A DNA stretch of 61,736 nt from Chryseobacterium sp. MYb7 (GCF_002979455.1 NZ_PCOU01000034.1:1-61736); one strand, 5' to 3'. Shown: positions 22,317-31,925, counted from the first letter of the stretch. Notes: generated by a model from the letters alone, not told the origin. Made by a program: numbers and translations.

Positions 22317-22813
22317 TATGCTTCTTTTTTAATTTTTTCAAACGTCTGAAAACAGAAATCATATTCATTTTTCTCGTCTTTTTCATGAAAGATTTCGTTT
22401 GTTTTTTTCCATATTTTCTCATTTATTTTAGGAAAGAATGTATCTGCTTTAAGATCTGCTTTCACCAAAGTAACTTCAAGTCTGTCTACCAGATCCATAG
22501 TCTGTTCATAGATATTTCCTCCACCGATAACGAAAACTTCTTCATCAATCTTCTTAGCAAATTTCAATGCTTCTTTGATGCTTCCTACAATAAGGATTCC
22601 CTCCTCAAACCAGTCTTTCTTTCTTGACACAACAATATTGGTACGGTTCGGAAGAGGTTTTCCAATACTTTCGTAAGTTTTTCTTCCCATAATAATCGGA
22701 TGTCCTGAAGTAATATCTTTAAAATGTTTCAAATCTTTGGGAAGATGCCAAAGCAACTGGTTTTCAAAACCAATTTCATTTTTCTCTCCCATTGCCACCA
22801 CTATTGTTGTCAT
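22316..22813 (-). CDS. folA: Dihydrofolate reductase
   Basis: 165 residues, normal length. It reduces dihydrofolate to tetrahydrofolate with NADPH. Motifs: AMGEKNEIGFENQLLWHLPK, IIMGRKTYESIGKPLPNR and EEVFVIGGGNIYEQ. A -7 box (reverse TAATTTTG at 22829-22836) lies 15 bases upstream. Divergent from the lemA operon. Confidence 0.95.
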   Translation of the reverse strand: MTTIVVAMGEKNEIGFENQLLWHLPKDLKHFKDITSGHPIIMGRKTYESIGKPLPNRTNIVVSRKKDWFEEGILIVGSIKEALKFAKKIDEEVFVIGGGNIYEQTMDLVDRLEVTLVKADLKADTFFPKINEKIWKKTNEIFHEKDEKNEYDFCFQTFEKIKKEA

Positions 22814-22828
22814 TCAAATAATTTTTTA

Positions 22829-22856
22829 CAAAATTAGCACATAATTTGTATATTTG
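22829..22856. promoter_or_regulatory. Divergent -7 boxes for folA and the lemA operon
   Basis: Reverse TAATTTTG at 22829-22836 (folA) and forward TATATTTG at 22849-22856 (lemA), 12 bases apart. Neither has a clean -33 TTTG at 19 bases. Confidence 0.5.
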
Positions 22857-22887
22857 GTTAGCACAAAAAATTTAAAAAAAATAAACT

Positions 22888-23493
22888 ATGAAAAATAAAG
22901 GATGTTTGGGTGCCGGAACTATTGGTATTGCCCTCCTTATCATTGTGGCTATTCTCTTCTTCTGGGGAAAAAGCGGATATAACAGCTTTGTAGAAAAGGA
23001 ACAGACTGTCAATTCAAAATGGTCTAATGTAGAGACTGTATATCAGAAAAGAGCGAATCTTATTCCTAATCTGGAAAGAACGGTAAAATCGTATTCAAAA
23101 TTTGAACAGGAAACTTTAACAAAGGTGGTAGAAGCGCGTTCTAAAGCTACTTCTATCAACATTGATCCTACGAATATGACTGAAGCTGATATTGCTAAAT
23201 TCCAGGCAGCACAGGGTGAATTGTCCGGAGCATTGAGCAGATTGATGGCTGTAGTAGAATCTTATCCTAACTTAAAAGCAGACCAGCAGTATATCAACTT
23301 CCAGAGAGAATACACTGCTATTGAAAACAGTATCAGAACTGAAACTGTTTATTATAACGATGCTGCAAAAGATTACAACACTTCTATCAAGACTTTCCCG
23401 AATAATATTCTGGCGAATTTCACCAACTTCAAAGAAAAACCTTATTTCAAAGCTGAGGCAGGTGCTGAAAAAGCCCCTGAAGCATTCAAATAA
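22888..23493 (+). CDS. lemA: LemA family membrane protein
   Basis: 201 residues: one N-terminal transmembrane helix (TIGIALLIIVAILFFW), then a long helical domain with the family segment YQKRANLIPNLERTVKSYSK. Other hallmarks are YPNLKADQQYINFQ and YTAIENSIRTETVYYNDAAK. Function is not settled. It is first in an operon with two TPM-domain genes (2-base gap to the next), a common arrangement. Confidence 0.93.
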   Translation: MKNKGCLGAGTIGIALLIIVAILFFWGKSGYNSFVEKEQTVNSKWSNVETVYQKRANLIPNLERTVKSYSKFEQETLTKVVEARSKATSINIDPTNMTEADIAKFQAAQGELSGALSRLMAVVESYPNLKADQQYINFQREYTAIENSIRTETVYYNDAAKDYNTSIKTFPNNILANFTNFKEKPYFKAEAGAEKAPEAFK

Positions 23494-23495
23494 TA

Positions 23496-23924
23496 ATGGG
23501 TAATTTCCTAACAAATCAACAGATCGCTTCCCTTGTGGAAGCGATTCAATCTGCGGAAGATCATTCTACGGGAGAGATCAGAGTGCATATTGACTCCAAT
23601 ACGGAAACCCGTGATGCTAAAACGGCATTTGATGTTTTCAAAAAATTGGATATGGATAAAACTGCTGAAAGAAATGCTGTGCTTTTCCATGTCAATTTCG
23701 AACAGAAATACCTTACCATTATTGGCGACATCGGAATTCATGAAAAAGTAAGACAGTCTTACTGGGACCATCTTCACGATTATATCACTGCAGAATTTGC
23801 CAAAGGAAATTATTACCAGGCACTGAAAAGTGCTATCCTGGAAACAGGCCTTGAACTCAAAAAACATTTTCCTGTAGAAGGAGAAAACCCAAACCAACTT
23901 CCAAATGAAATTACGTTCTCTTAA
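23496..23924 (+). CDS. TPM domain protein (short form)
   Basis: 142 residues, no signal peptide. A single TPM domain: EAIQSAEDHSTGEIRVHID, AVLFHVNFEQKYLTIIGDIG and a C-terminal helix region. It follows lemA by 2 bases and overlaps the next gene by 20 bases, so translation is probably coupled. TPM domains occur in a thylakoid phosphatase and in bacterial membrane modules with LemA; the activity here is unknown. Confidence 0.88.
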   Translation: MGNFLTNQQIASLVEAIQSAEDHSTGEIRVHIDSNTETRDAKTAFDVFKKLDMDKTAERNAVLFHVNFEQKYLTIIGDIGIHEKVRQSYWDHLHDYITAEFAKGNYYQALKSAILETGLELKKHFPVEGENPNQLPNEITFS

Positions 23925-24720
23925 AATAGTATTTTCATTTTTACTACTCTGCTTTTACACTTTTGTATCAGCACAATACACCGTTCCCGAAAAGCCAGCG
24001 GTTCTTTACCCTGTTTTTGATGAAGCCGGATTGCTTTCTCAGCAGGAAAAAGATGCGCTTAATAATAAACTAATCAAGTTTGCAGATTCTACCTCAACAG
24101 AAATTGAAGTAGTGATCATCCGCTCCACAAAAGGAGAAGATGTGAACTTTCTGGCAACCATGTTTGGCGAAAAATGGAAAATTGGAAAAAAAGGAGTAGA
24201 TAACGGAGTTGTTTTCCTGATTGCCACAGAAGACAGAACGATGTCTATCCAGCAGGGACGTGCCGTAGAACAATATCTTACCGCTTCAGTAGCAGGACAG
24301 ATCTTGGATTATATTGTCACTCCAAATTTCAAAAAAGGACTTTGGTATGATGGGATCAACGGAGGAACCTCAGCGATTATGGAGGCTGTACAGGGGAAAT
24401 TTAAACCTGAAGCCACTACAGCTCCTTCCGGCAACGGAAGTGCTTTTAAGGTACTCATCATTGCTTTTATTATTTTTATCATTATTGCCATCCTATTTGG
24501 TAACAGAGGTGGCGGACGTGGCGGAAATAATGACGATGACGACGATGTGATCATCACCAGAAAGGGACGCAGAAATTACCCTGGCGGTTTCTTCCCATTC
24601 CCAGGCAGCTTCGGAGGAGGCGGTTTTGGTGGTGGAAGTTCCGGTGGCGGTGGCGGCGGATTCGGAGGCTTTGGCGGCGGCGGAAGTTTTGGAGGCGGTG
24701 GTGCATCCGGAGGCTGGTAA
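23905..24720 (+). CDS. TPM domain protein, YgcG-like, glycine-rich C-terminus
   Basis: 271 residues: signal peptide (to VSAQ), then a TPM domain (about 30-155; VLYPVFDEAGLLSQQEKDAL, TEIEVVIIRSTKGEDVNFLA, DNGVVFLIATEDRTMSIQ). One transmembrane helix follows (FKVLIIAFIIFIIIAILF), then an acidic stretch and a Gly/Phe/Ser low-complexity tail of about 55 residues. Domain order matches YgcG family proteins. Last gene of the lemA operon; a strong terminator follows. Confidence 0.9.
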   Translation: MKLRSLKIVFSFLLLCFYTFVSAQYTVPEKPAVLYPVFDEAGLLSQQEKDALNNKLIKFADSTSTEIEVVIIRSTKGEDVNFLATMFGEKWKIGKKGVDNGVVFLIATEDRTMSIQQGRAVEQYLTASVAGQILDYIVTPNFKKGLWYDGINGGTSAIMEAVQGKFKPEATTAPSGNGSAFKVLIIAFIIFIIIAILFGNRGGGRGGNNDDDDDVIITRKGRRNYPGGFFPFPGSFGGGGFGGGSSGGGGGGFGGFGGGGSFGGGGASGGW

Positions 24721-24747
24721 AACGAATAAGTCATTTTAAAATTGATA

Positions 24748-24784
24748 TAGAAATCAGATCATCACGATCTGATTTTTTTTATTT
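24748..24784 (+). terminator. Intrinsic terminator of the lemA operon
   Basis: AAATCAGATC, 5-base loop, GATCTGATTT, with a run of eight T. Confidence 0.85.
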
Positions 24785-24920
24785 AATAAGCTAAAATAAC
24801 CTCAATTCTTTAACTTTTCTTGATCTTAAATTGATATTTAGATATCAAAAAATTAATAAAACCTCACAAAAACCATCTTTTATTCAATATTTTTTCCTTA
24901 TATTTACTGAAAACAGGATT

Positions 24921-25442
24921 ATGAAGAAGACGCTGGTAGTATTTGCACACCCTTATCTGGAGCACTCCAATTCGAATGTAGAGCTCATCAATTTCTACGT
25001 TCGCCACCAGCATTATACCTTAAGAGATCTTTACGAAGAATATCCTGACTTCCACATTGCAGCTTTCAGAGAAAGAAAACGCCTTAAAAATTACGAACGT
25101 TTTGTTTTTCAGTTTCCACTGATATGGTTTGGGATGCCTCCGCTTCTCAGATTATGGATTGACGAGGTTTTCGACAGAGACTGGCTTAAAGAGGATGAAC
25201 ATAATCCTTTGGAAGGAAAAGAGGTTTATATCTTGGTAACCACCGGGGGAAAAGAAAGATCATTCAGCAAAACCGGCACTTATGAATATACCATTGAAGA
25301 ACTCATCAGCGGACTGATCGTTTCATTAAAGGTCTTTAAAGCGGATATTAAGCATATCAAAATCGTATACGAGGCCAACAAACTGTCTAAAAAAGAAATT
25401 ATTTTACATAAAAAGGAATTTACAGAACTACTCAATCAATAA
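24921..25442 (+). CDS. KefF-like flavodoxin-fold NAD(P)H oxidoreductase
   Basis: 173 residues from ATG 24921 (MKKTLVVFAHPYLEHSNSN); an upstream ATG at 24831 gives an unlikely extension. FMN-site features: FAHPYLEHSNSN, FQFPLIWFGMPPLLRLWIDE and VTTGGKERSFS. KefF-type partners activate and cap Kef K+ efflux systems. The antiporter gene starts 3 bases after its stop, as in kefFC operons. Confidence 0.88.
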   Translation: MKKTLVVFAHPYLEHSNSNVELINFYVRHQHYTLRDLYEEYPDFHIAAFRERKRLKNYERFVFQFPLIWFGMPPLLRLWIDEVFDRDWLKEDEHNPLEGKEVYILVTTGGKERSFSKTGTYEYTIEELISGLIVSLKVFKADIKHIKIVYEANKLSKKEIILHKKEFTELLNQ

Positions 25443-25445
25443 CAT

Positions 25446-27335
25446 ATGGAATCCAGCTTAGCGATGAACACATTAATTTTCCTGGGTGTAGCCATTATTA
25501 TGGTTCCATTGGCCAGGAAATTTGGGTTGAGTTCTGTTATTGGTTATATTTTAGGAGGAATTATCATAGGCCCTTATGTCCTTAAACTTACAGGAAATAA
25601 TGTAAATGATATTATGCATGCCAGTGAGTTTGGAGTGATCATGCTATTGTTTTTGGTAGGTTTGGAACTGGAACCCAGGAAATTTTGGGAAATGCGAAAA
25701 AAAATAATGGGTTTGGGTCTTTCTCAGATGGCACTCACCATTCTATTGCTTTTCTTAATATTTATAAGTGTAGGCTGGAGACTGGACAAAGCTATTACTA
25801 TTGCCATGTGTTTCGCTCTTTCTTCTACAGCCATTGTTCTGCAAACCTTACAGGAAAAAAATAATCTTAAAACCACTGCCGGAGAAGCCTCATTCTCTAC
25901 CCTTTTATTTCAGGATATTTCTGTGATCCCTATTTTGGCCATACTTCCTATTGTAGCTAATTATAAAGCCAAGCATCATGATAATGAAATCCAGATTCTT
26001 ATCCAGAAACTGCCGGAATGGCTTCAGGCCGGCACTGTAATTTTCGGAGTTGCACTGCTTATTTTACTGGGCAGATATGTCTTCGTTCCTTTCCTGCGTT
26101 ATGTTTCAAAATCAGGAATGACAGAACTGTTAACGGCCTCTTCCCTATTCCTCGTAATTGGGGTTTCGGAGCTTATGGTGGTTATTGGACTTTCTCCGGC
26201 ATTAGGAGCTTTCCTTGCAGGCGTAATGCTTGCCAACAGTGAATTCCGTCATGAGTTGGAAGCTCAGATTGATCCTTTCAAAGGATTATTACTGGCTGTT
26301 TTCTTCGTAAGTGTAGGATCAACTATCAATTTTAATATTATCCAGAAAGATCCTTTATTTATTTTCAGTACTGTTTTTGCCGTGCTGGCTGTAAAATTTA
26401 TTGTCTTATATGCCATTGGAAAGTTTTTCAGGATAGATACTCCTCAAAGTCTTTTTTATGCATTTGCCCTTTCTCAGGTAGGAGAATTTGCATTTGTACT
26501 GCTCAATTATGCATCAGATCTTTATCTTTTAGGCCCGGAGATGAATGCACAGATGATGGCTGTTACGGCAATTACCATGTGTATCACTCCTGTTCTCCTT
26601 ATCATCAATGACAAATTTATTATTCCAAAATTTATCAAAGAAATTCCTGAAGAAGAGCATGATTATAATATTCTCGACAGCGATGTTGCTCAAAAGAAAA
26701 TTATCATTGTAGGTTTTGGGCATTTTGGAAGTACCGTGGGACGTCTTTTAAAAGCCAATAAAATACCCGCTACCGTTTTGGATCGTGATTCTGATCGTGT
26801 AAAACTGCTCAGAAGCTATGGTTTTAAAGTATATTACGGTGATGCTACCAGAATTCCTATTCTAAGAGCTGCCGGAATTGAAGATGCTGAAATTTTGGTT
26901 TTATGCCTGGATGATCCGGATGATAATAAATTCATTGCAGAATTAGTCCGTGAACATTATCCTAGTGTAAAAATTTTCGTAAGAGCAAAAAACAGGCTTG
27001 ACGCCTATGACTATCTGAATAACGGAGTCAATCATATTTACCGTGAAACATTAGGAACAGCAGTTGACATGGCTGTGGATGTACTTCATGAAACAGGAAT
27101 GAGAAAATATGCAGCAAGGCGTATGGGACAAAGGTTTATGGCCATTGACAAAGCCTCTATCCGAAAGCTGGCCAAAATGAAGGAAAATGATGAAGATATT
27201 ACCCTGTTTACCACAAAAGAAATCCTCCAGCGAGAGGAGGATTTATTGGCTTATGATAATCTTAATTTTGATAATAAAAATTGGGAAGGTTCCTCATCTG
27301 CCGATGAAGAAGATGAGGAAGAATCCCAGGATTAA
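25446..27335 (+). CDS. Kef-type K+/H+ antiporter (CPA2) with RCK domain
   Basis: 629 residues. The N-terminal about 385 residues form 12-13 transmembrane helices of the Na+/H+ exchanger fold (GVIMLLFLVGLELEPRKFWE, ALSSTAIVLQTLQEK). An RCK/TrkA-N Rossmann domain follows (about 418-540) with IIIVGFGHFGSTVGRLL and VYYGDATRIPILRAAG. It ends in an acidic tail (SSADEEDEEESQD). Kef systems release K+ during electrophile stress under glutathione control in proteobacteria; the ligand in Bacteroidota is unknown. Confidence 0.92.
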   Translation: MESSLAMNTLIFLGVAIIMVPLARKFGLSSVIGYILGGIIIGPYVLKLTGNNVNDIMHASEFGVIMLLFLVGLELEPRKFWEMRKKIMGLGLSQMALTILLLFLIFISVGWRLDKAITIAMCFALSSTAIVLQTLQEKNNLKTTAGEASFSTLLFQDISVIPILAILPIVANYKAKHHDNEIQILIQKLPEWLQAGTVIFGVALLILLGRYVFVPFLRYVSKSGMTELLTASSLFLVIGVSELMVVIGLSPALGAFLAGVMLANSEFRHELEAQIDPFKGLLLAVFFVSVGSTINFNIIQKDPLFIFSTVFAVLAVKFIVLYAIGKFFRIDTPQSLFYAFALSQVGEFAFVLLNYASDLYLLGPEMNAQMMAVTAITMCITPVLLIINDKFIIPKFIKEIPEEEHDYNILDSDVAQKKIIIVGFGHFGSTVGRLLKANKIPATVLDRDSDRVKLLRSYGFKVYYGDATRIPILRAAGIEDAEILVLCLDDPDDNKFIAELVREHYPSVKIFVRAKNRLDAYDYLNNGVNHIYRETLGTAVDMAVDVLHETGMRKYAARRMGQRFMAIDKASIRKLAKMKENDEDITLFTTKEILQREEDLLAYDNLNFDNKNWEGSSSADEEDEEESQD

Positions 27336-27336
27336 T

Positions 27337-28164
27337 TTATTGGATGTTTACGCTTCCACCGCTGCTTTCTTCTTTGCTCACATTCTTAAGTTCTCCTTTT
27401 TTCGAGATATCCACACTTCCGCCAGATGAAGCTCCTGCGTTGACGCTGGAAACAGCACTGATTTGAATACTTGCTCCACTGGAGGCATCTGCTTCTACAT
27501 TATCCGCAATAACTCCTTTAGCTGAAACACTGCTTCCTGAAGACGCACTCACATCTGCCTTTTTCGCTTTTCCTGAAATATCAAGCGTTGATCCTGATGA
27601 GGCTTCAATACCAAGGTTTACAGCCCATATTTTACCATCGAAGCTGCTGCTGCTGCTTATATTGATATCCATATCATTAGCTTCAAGATCTCCGGAAATA
27701 CTGCCTGCACTTGATGCTTCGATATCTGTTTTCTCCTGAGTAAATTTATCTTTTATAATAATTCTCGCTGCTGAATCGGCTTGAAGTTTATTAAAATCCT
27801 TCGTATAAATTTTTGCTGTCACTTTGCTGATGTTCATCACTCTGATTCCTGGTTTATAATGAATGTGCAGCTTTCCGCCGTCATTGTCTACAAGAATCTC
27901 ATTGATAATGCTTTGAGGAGCTGATATTTCTACTTTTTCTGTTTCAGATTTTATAATTTCAGCTTCAATAGCCTGAGAAACCTGAATTTCATCAAAATCT
28001 CCGTTAAATTCTTTATGCTGTATCGGGCCGCTTTCTTTGCTTACTACTTTTTCTACCCAATTACTTCTGTCACCCTCTCTATCTCTGTTTCTGTTCTCAT
28101 GTTTATCATTACATGAGACTAATGCCGCTAAGGCTGAAAAAATAAATAAAGTCCTTGTTTTCAT
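27337..28164 (-). CDS. DUF2807 (GIN domain) lipoprotein
   Basis: 275 residues; lipobox AALVSC with Cys at about 19, followed by a charged linker (NDKHENRNRDREGD). The rest is a right-handed beta-helix-like head GIN domain: EVSQAIEAEIIKSE-like strands, then repeated Ser/Gly-rich rungs (ASSAGSISGDLEAND, IEASSGSTLDISGKAK, SASSGSSVSAKG). Function unknown; probably surface or periplasmic. It converges with the Kef gene, whose stop is one base away. Confidence 0.85.
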   Translation of the reverse strand: MKTRTLFIFSALAALVSCNDKHENRNRDREGDRSNWVEKVVSKESGPIQHKEFNGDFDEIQVSQAIEAEIIKSETEKVEISAPQSIINEILVDNDGGKLHIHYKPGIRVMNISKVTAKIYTKDFNKLQADSAARIIIKDKFTQEKTDIEASSAGSISGDLEANDMDINISSSSSFDGKIWAVNLGIEASSGSTLDISGKAKKADVSASSGSSVSAKGVIADNVEADASSGASIQISAVSSVNAGASSGGSVDISKKGELKNVSKEESSGGSVNIQ

Positions 28165-28419
28165 GCTTATTTCTTTTGTTAATTCTTTTTGTTGATTTCT
28201 TTAATTAAATAACAACTAATTTATAAAAAATATTACATTACATTTAAAAATACTGCAATGGCCTGCCATATCGATTTTTCAAAAATACTTTCTGGGTCTA
28301 AGACACTTATCTTATTCATTATAAAACATTCCCTATAGAGTTTCAATAAATACATCTCCCAAAATAGATTCTATGATGCAAGTTTTTAATATCTTTATGC
28401 TTTAATAACAACTATATTT

Positions 28420-30561
28420 ATGAAGAATATTTCATCGGTATTATTAATTTCTGCCTTGGCGTTCAATCAATCTTGTACTACAATGAAACAGACCGATATT
28501 CAACAGGAGCTTCCTGCACCTGACCCCTCTTTATCTTCAAATCCTTTTATGAAGAAAAGCAAGCTTCAGTATGAAGCTCCGGAGTTCGACAAAATCAAAA
28601 ACGAACATTTCAAACCTGCTTTTGAGTATGGTTTAAAGCAGCATGAAGCTGAAATTATAAAAATTGCCAACAATCCGGCCGCCCCCACTTTTGAAAATAC
28701 AATCGTTGCATTGGAAAAAAGTGGTGAAGTATTGAGAAGAGCACAAATTGTTTTCTCTAATCTTACAAGCGCAAATACCAACCCTACTTTGCAGGCTTTG
28801 GATGAAGAATATGCACCTATTTTTGCTGCACATTCTGATAAACTGTACCTGAATGAAAATCTTTATAAAAGAATACAATCCATCAAAGAAGACGGTCTTG
28901 ATTCTGAAAGCAAAAGACTTGTACAATATTATAAGCAGAATTTTGAAATTGCAGGAGCTAACCTTTCTGCAGCCGATAAAGAAAAATTAAAGCAACTTAA
29001 TCAGGAACTGGCTTCTCTTTCTACCCAATATTCCAACAAATTATTGGAAGCAAGAAAGCAGGGAGGGGTATTTTTCTCTGATGCTAAAGAGCTGGACGGA
29101 CTTTCTGCGGATGAAATTGCTGCTGCTGCATCTGATGCTAAAACTGCAGGACAACCAGGAAAATATCTTCTGGCTTTACAAAACACGACACAACAGCCTC
29201 TTCTTCAAAACTTAAAAAACAGAGCTACCAGAGAAAAGCTATTCAAAGCTTCATGGACCAGAGCTGAAAAAGGAGATGCCAACGATACAAGATCAACGAT
29301 CGAGCAACTGGCTAAACTAAGATTGAAGAAAGCTCAGATTTTAGGTAAGAAAAATTTTGCTGAATGGAAACTTCAGGATCAAATGGCAAAAACACCTGAA
29401 GCAGCTACTAAACTAATGAATCAGATTGCAACTCCGGCAGTGGAAACAGCGGGACGTGAAGCAAAAGATATTCAGGACCTTATTGATCAGCAGAAAGGAG
29501 GTTTCAAGGTAGAGCCTTGGGACTGGAATTTCTATGCTGAGCAGGTAAGAAAAGCTAAGTTTGATCTTGATGAGAGCCAAATAAAGCCTTATTTTGAAAT
29601 CACAACGGTTCTGGAGAAAGGAGTTTTCTTCGCTGCTGAAAAATTCTACGGGCTGACTTTCAAAAAGAGAACAGATCTTCCTGTTTACCATCCGGATGTC
29701 GTAACGTATGAAGTTTTTGATCATGATGGAAAATCTATTGCAATCTATTACCTGGATTTCTATACCAGAGATTCTAAAAATGGTGGAGCATGGATGAGTA
29801 ATTTTGTTGAGCAGTCATACTTATTGGGAACAAAACCTGTTATCGTTAACTGCTACAATTATCAGAAACCAGCTCCAGGGAAACCTTCATTAATCAGTTA
29901 TGATGATGTTTCAACCATCTTCCATGAATTTGGTCACTCTATTCACGGGATGTTTGCCAGCCAGAAATATCCTTCTCTTTCAGGAACGAATGTACCGAGA
30001 GACTTTGTGGAATTCCCATCTCAGATCAATGAGCACTGGGCTTTAGATCCTGTTGTTCTGAAAAATTATGCTGTACATTATGAAACAAAACAGCCTATTC
30101 CCCAGGCTTTGGTCGATAAAATCAAAAAGGCATCAACTTTCAATCAGGGATATATGACGACTGAATTGGTTTCTGCTGCCGAACTGGATATGGATTGGCA
30201 TACAGTAAGCAATGACAGTCAGTTTATTCCTGTTCTGGATTTTGAAAAGCAGTCTTTAGCCAGCCATGGATTTAATTTGGCAACGGTTCCGCCAAGATAT
30301 CACACGCCTTATTTTGCCCATATCTGGGGAGGTGGATATTCTGCAGGATACTATGCCTATTTATGGTCTGAAACATTAGATAACGATGCATGGGAATGGA
30401 TCAGTAAAAATGGAGGGCTAACCAGAGAAAATGGTGACCGTTTCAGAAAATATATTCTTTCCGTAGGAAATTCTGTAGACCTTAATCAGGCATTCAGAGA
30501 CTTTACAGGACATGACCCGGATATCAAACCTTTATTAAGAAACAGAGGTTTTATTAAATAA
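28420..30561 (+). CDS. M3 family zinc metallopeptidase, Dcp-like
   Basis: 713 residues. An N-terminal export signal has a possible lipoprotein Cys (FNQSC at about 19; the lipobox is weak). Catalytic HEFGHSIHG (about residues 505-513) has the zinc-binding HExxH, with the downstream Glu in the helix around EFPSQINEHW. Length and the GYYAYLWSETLDNDAW segment match peptidyl-dipeptidase Dcp / oligopeptidase A. It trims short peptides, here probably in the periplasm. A perfect terminator follows. Confidence 0.92.
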   Translation: MKNISSVLLISALAFNQSCTTMKQTDIQQELPAPDPSLSSNPFMKKSKLQYEAPEFDKIKNEHFKPAFEYGLKQHEAEIIKIANNPAAPTFENTIVALEKSGEVLRRAQIVFSNLTSANTNPTLQALDEEYAPIFAAHSDKLYLNENLYKRIQSIKEDGLDSESKRLVQYYKQNFEIAGANLSAADKEKLKQLNQELASLSTQYSNKLLEARKQGGVFFSDAKELDGLSADEIAAAASDAKTAGQPGKYLLALQNTTQQPLLQNLKNRATREKLFKASWTRAEKGDANDTRSTIEQLAKLRLKKAQILGKKNFAEWKLQDQMAKTPEAATKLMNQIATPAVETAGREAKDIQDLIDQQKGGFKVEPWDWNFYAEQVRKAKFDLDESQIKPYFEITTVLEKGVFFAAEKFYGLTFKKRTDLPVYHPDVVTYEVFDHDGKSIAIYYLDFYTRDSKNGGAWMSNFVEQSYLLGTKPVIVNCYNYQKPAPGKPSLISYDDVSTIFHEFGHSIHGMFASQKYPSLSGTNVPRDFVEFPSQINEHWALDPVVLKNYAVHYETKQPIPQALVDKIKKASTFNQGYMTTELVSAAELDMDWHTVSNDSQFIPVLDFEKQSLASHGFNLATVPPRYHTPYFAHIWGGGYSAGYYAYLWSETLDNDAWEWISKNGGLTRENGDRFRKYILSVGNSVDLNQAFRDFTGHDPDIKPLLRNRGFIK

Positions 30562-30569
30562 ATCAATGG

Positions 30570-30603
30570 GAAGCACTCTTTAATTAGAGTGCTTCTTTTT
30601 TAT
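30570..30603 (+). terminator. Intrinsic terminator of the M3 peptidase gene
   Basis: GAAGCACTCT, 6-base loop, AGAGTGCTTC, then six T. Nine bases after the stop codon. Confidence 0.88.
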
Positions 30604-30725
30604 GTTTGGCTAAAGCCGATAAATATTTTTGTTTATTTTGAATGGGCTTCCTTCGTCTCCGCTCAGGATTATACGTTTCTAATGAGATTCATTATTTTTG
30701 CAGTTCAAAAATTAAAATACACTAT

Positions 30726-31103
30726 ATGAACTGTCCGTGCTGTTCTGGAAAATCCTACGAAGAATGCTGCAAACCTTATCATACCGGAGAAAAACATGCT
30801 CCTACGGCTGAGGCTCTGATGCGTTCAAGGTTCTCTGCTTTTGCCATTCCTAATGGTGAATATCTGATGGAGACTACCCTTCCGGGAAAAAGAAAACACC
30901 ACAACAAGAAAGATCTTCAGGAATGGGGAGAAATCAATCAATGGACAAAACTGGAAATCATCAGGACTCCCACTTTAACTCATGTGGAATTTAAGGCGTA
31001 TTATACAGACCAGGACGGCCATCCGCAGGTTCATCATGAGTTGTCTGTTTTTCAGAAAATGCATGAACGCTGGTATTATGTTTCAGGGGAGTTTTTGGAT
31101 TAG
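30726..31103 (+). CDS. YchJ-like SEC-C motif protein
   Basis: 125 residues from ATG 30726 (MNCPCCSGKSYEECC), chosen because the SEC-C zinc motif is N-terminal in YchJ; an ATG at 30642 would add 28 unrelated residues. After the CxC...CC motif come APTAEALMRSRFSAFAI and EWGEINQWTKLEI, characteristic of YchJ/UPF0225, which has an NTF2-like body. Cytoplasmic; function unknown. Confidence 0.88.
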   Translation: MNCPCCSGKSYEECCKPYHTGEKHAPTAEALMRSRFSAFAIPNGEYLMETTLPGKRKHHNKKDLQEWGEINQWTKLEIIRTPTLTHVEFKAYYTDQDGHPQVHHELSVFQKMHERWYYVSGEFLD

Positions 31104-31151
31104 TAAATAGATGCAGGAAGTATGATGTAGAGTAATGCTTTGCACATAGAA

Positions 31152-31203
31152 CCACCCCGTCAAAAATTCAAAGAATTTTTGACGCCCCTCCACTGGAGGG
31201 GAA
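31152..31203. repeat. 52-bp double-palindrome spacer repeat, copy 1
   Basis: Contains the palindromes CAAAAATTCAAAGAATTTTTG and, after a short gap, CCCCTCCACTGGAGGGG. Copy 2 lies at 47558-47609. Confidence 0.75.
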
Positions 31204-31240
31204 TGCCAAGCATTCAATACCTATTGCAACTTTATCAAAT

Positions 31241-31313
31241 AAAAATAAGCCACGGAATTTCCGTGGCTTATTTTTTATTCAAAAATGTCCAAAAAAACGG
31301 ACATTTTTTATTT
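31241..31313. terminator. Two tandem hairpin terminators between ychJ and slyD
   Basis: First: AAATAAGCCACGGAA pairs with TTCCGTGGCTTATTT (31243-31274), with A and T runs on either side. Second: AAAAATGTCC, 8-base loop, GGACATTTTT (31281-31308). Together they insulate the convergent genes. Confidence 0.85.
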
Positions 31314-31814
31314 TTAGTGAGCTTCGTTTCCGTCAATTCCGTGAGCATGTCCATGTGACAATTCCTCTTCTGTTGCCGGACGAGTATTTAAAACTTCAAC
31401 CTGGAAGTCTAATACTTTACCTGCCATTGGGTGGTTAAGGTCTGCTACTACAACTTCAGGAGTAATTTCCACTACAAAAGCCTGGAAATTGTTTCCTTGA
31501 TTATCAGACAAAGGCAAAATAGCTCCTACTGGAGGAAGCCCTGATTCTTTAAACATTTCCACTGGTAATTGTGCGATAGCATCCGGTTGTCTTTCACCGT
31601 AAGCTTCTTCAGGCTGAATTGTAAAAGCAGCTTTATCTCCAGCTTTTAATCCCAGGATATTTTCTTCAAATTTAGGAATCATCATTCCCATACCATACAA
31701 AAATGTAAGCGGATTTTCTGCTGTTGTTTCTTCTACAAGAATCTTACTTCCATCTGGTTCGATTGTGTGAAGTATATACTTTACAGCTACAACGTGATTG
31801 TTTTCGATTGTCAT
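31314..31814 (-). CDS. slyD: SlyD-like FKBP-type peptidyl-prolyl isomerase
   Basis: 166 residues. FKBP domain split by an insert-in-flap domain: EENILGLKAGDKAAFTIQPE, EAYGERQPDAIAQLPVEMF and NHPMAGKVLDFQVEVLN. The C-terminus is short and His-rich (HGHAHGIDGNEAH), a metal-binding feature of SlyD. It acts as a folding catalyst and may carry Ni2+ or other metals. Confidence 0.92.
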   Translation of the reverse strand: MTIENNHVVAVKYILHTIEPDGSKILVEETTAENPLTFLYGMGMMIPKFEENILGLKAGDKAAFTIQPEEAYGERQPDAIAQLPVEMFKESGLPPVGAILPLSDNQGNNFQAFVVEITPEVVVADLNHPMAGKVLDFQVEVLNTRPATEEELSHGHAHGIDGNEAH

Positions 31815-31890
31815 ATTTTTTCTTTTTTTCGTGATTTCGTTTCACGATTAATGTTACAAATATACTATTTTTTGAAATGATTCAATGAGC

Positions 31891-31925
31891 CTGGAAGCTG
31901 GGGAATGGAAGAAGGAAGTTATGAA
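31891..31925 (+). repeat. Heptamer-period repeat near slyD
   Basis: Four 7-base units of form MTGGRRG (CTGGAAG first) and one degenerate unit, upstream of slyD. Confidence 0.55.

Noticed and set aside
24604..24718. Gly-rich codon repeats in the YgcG-like gene as a DNA repeat array
   Set aside because: The repetition is due to GGN codons of a low-complexity protein tail typical of this family.
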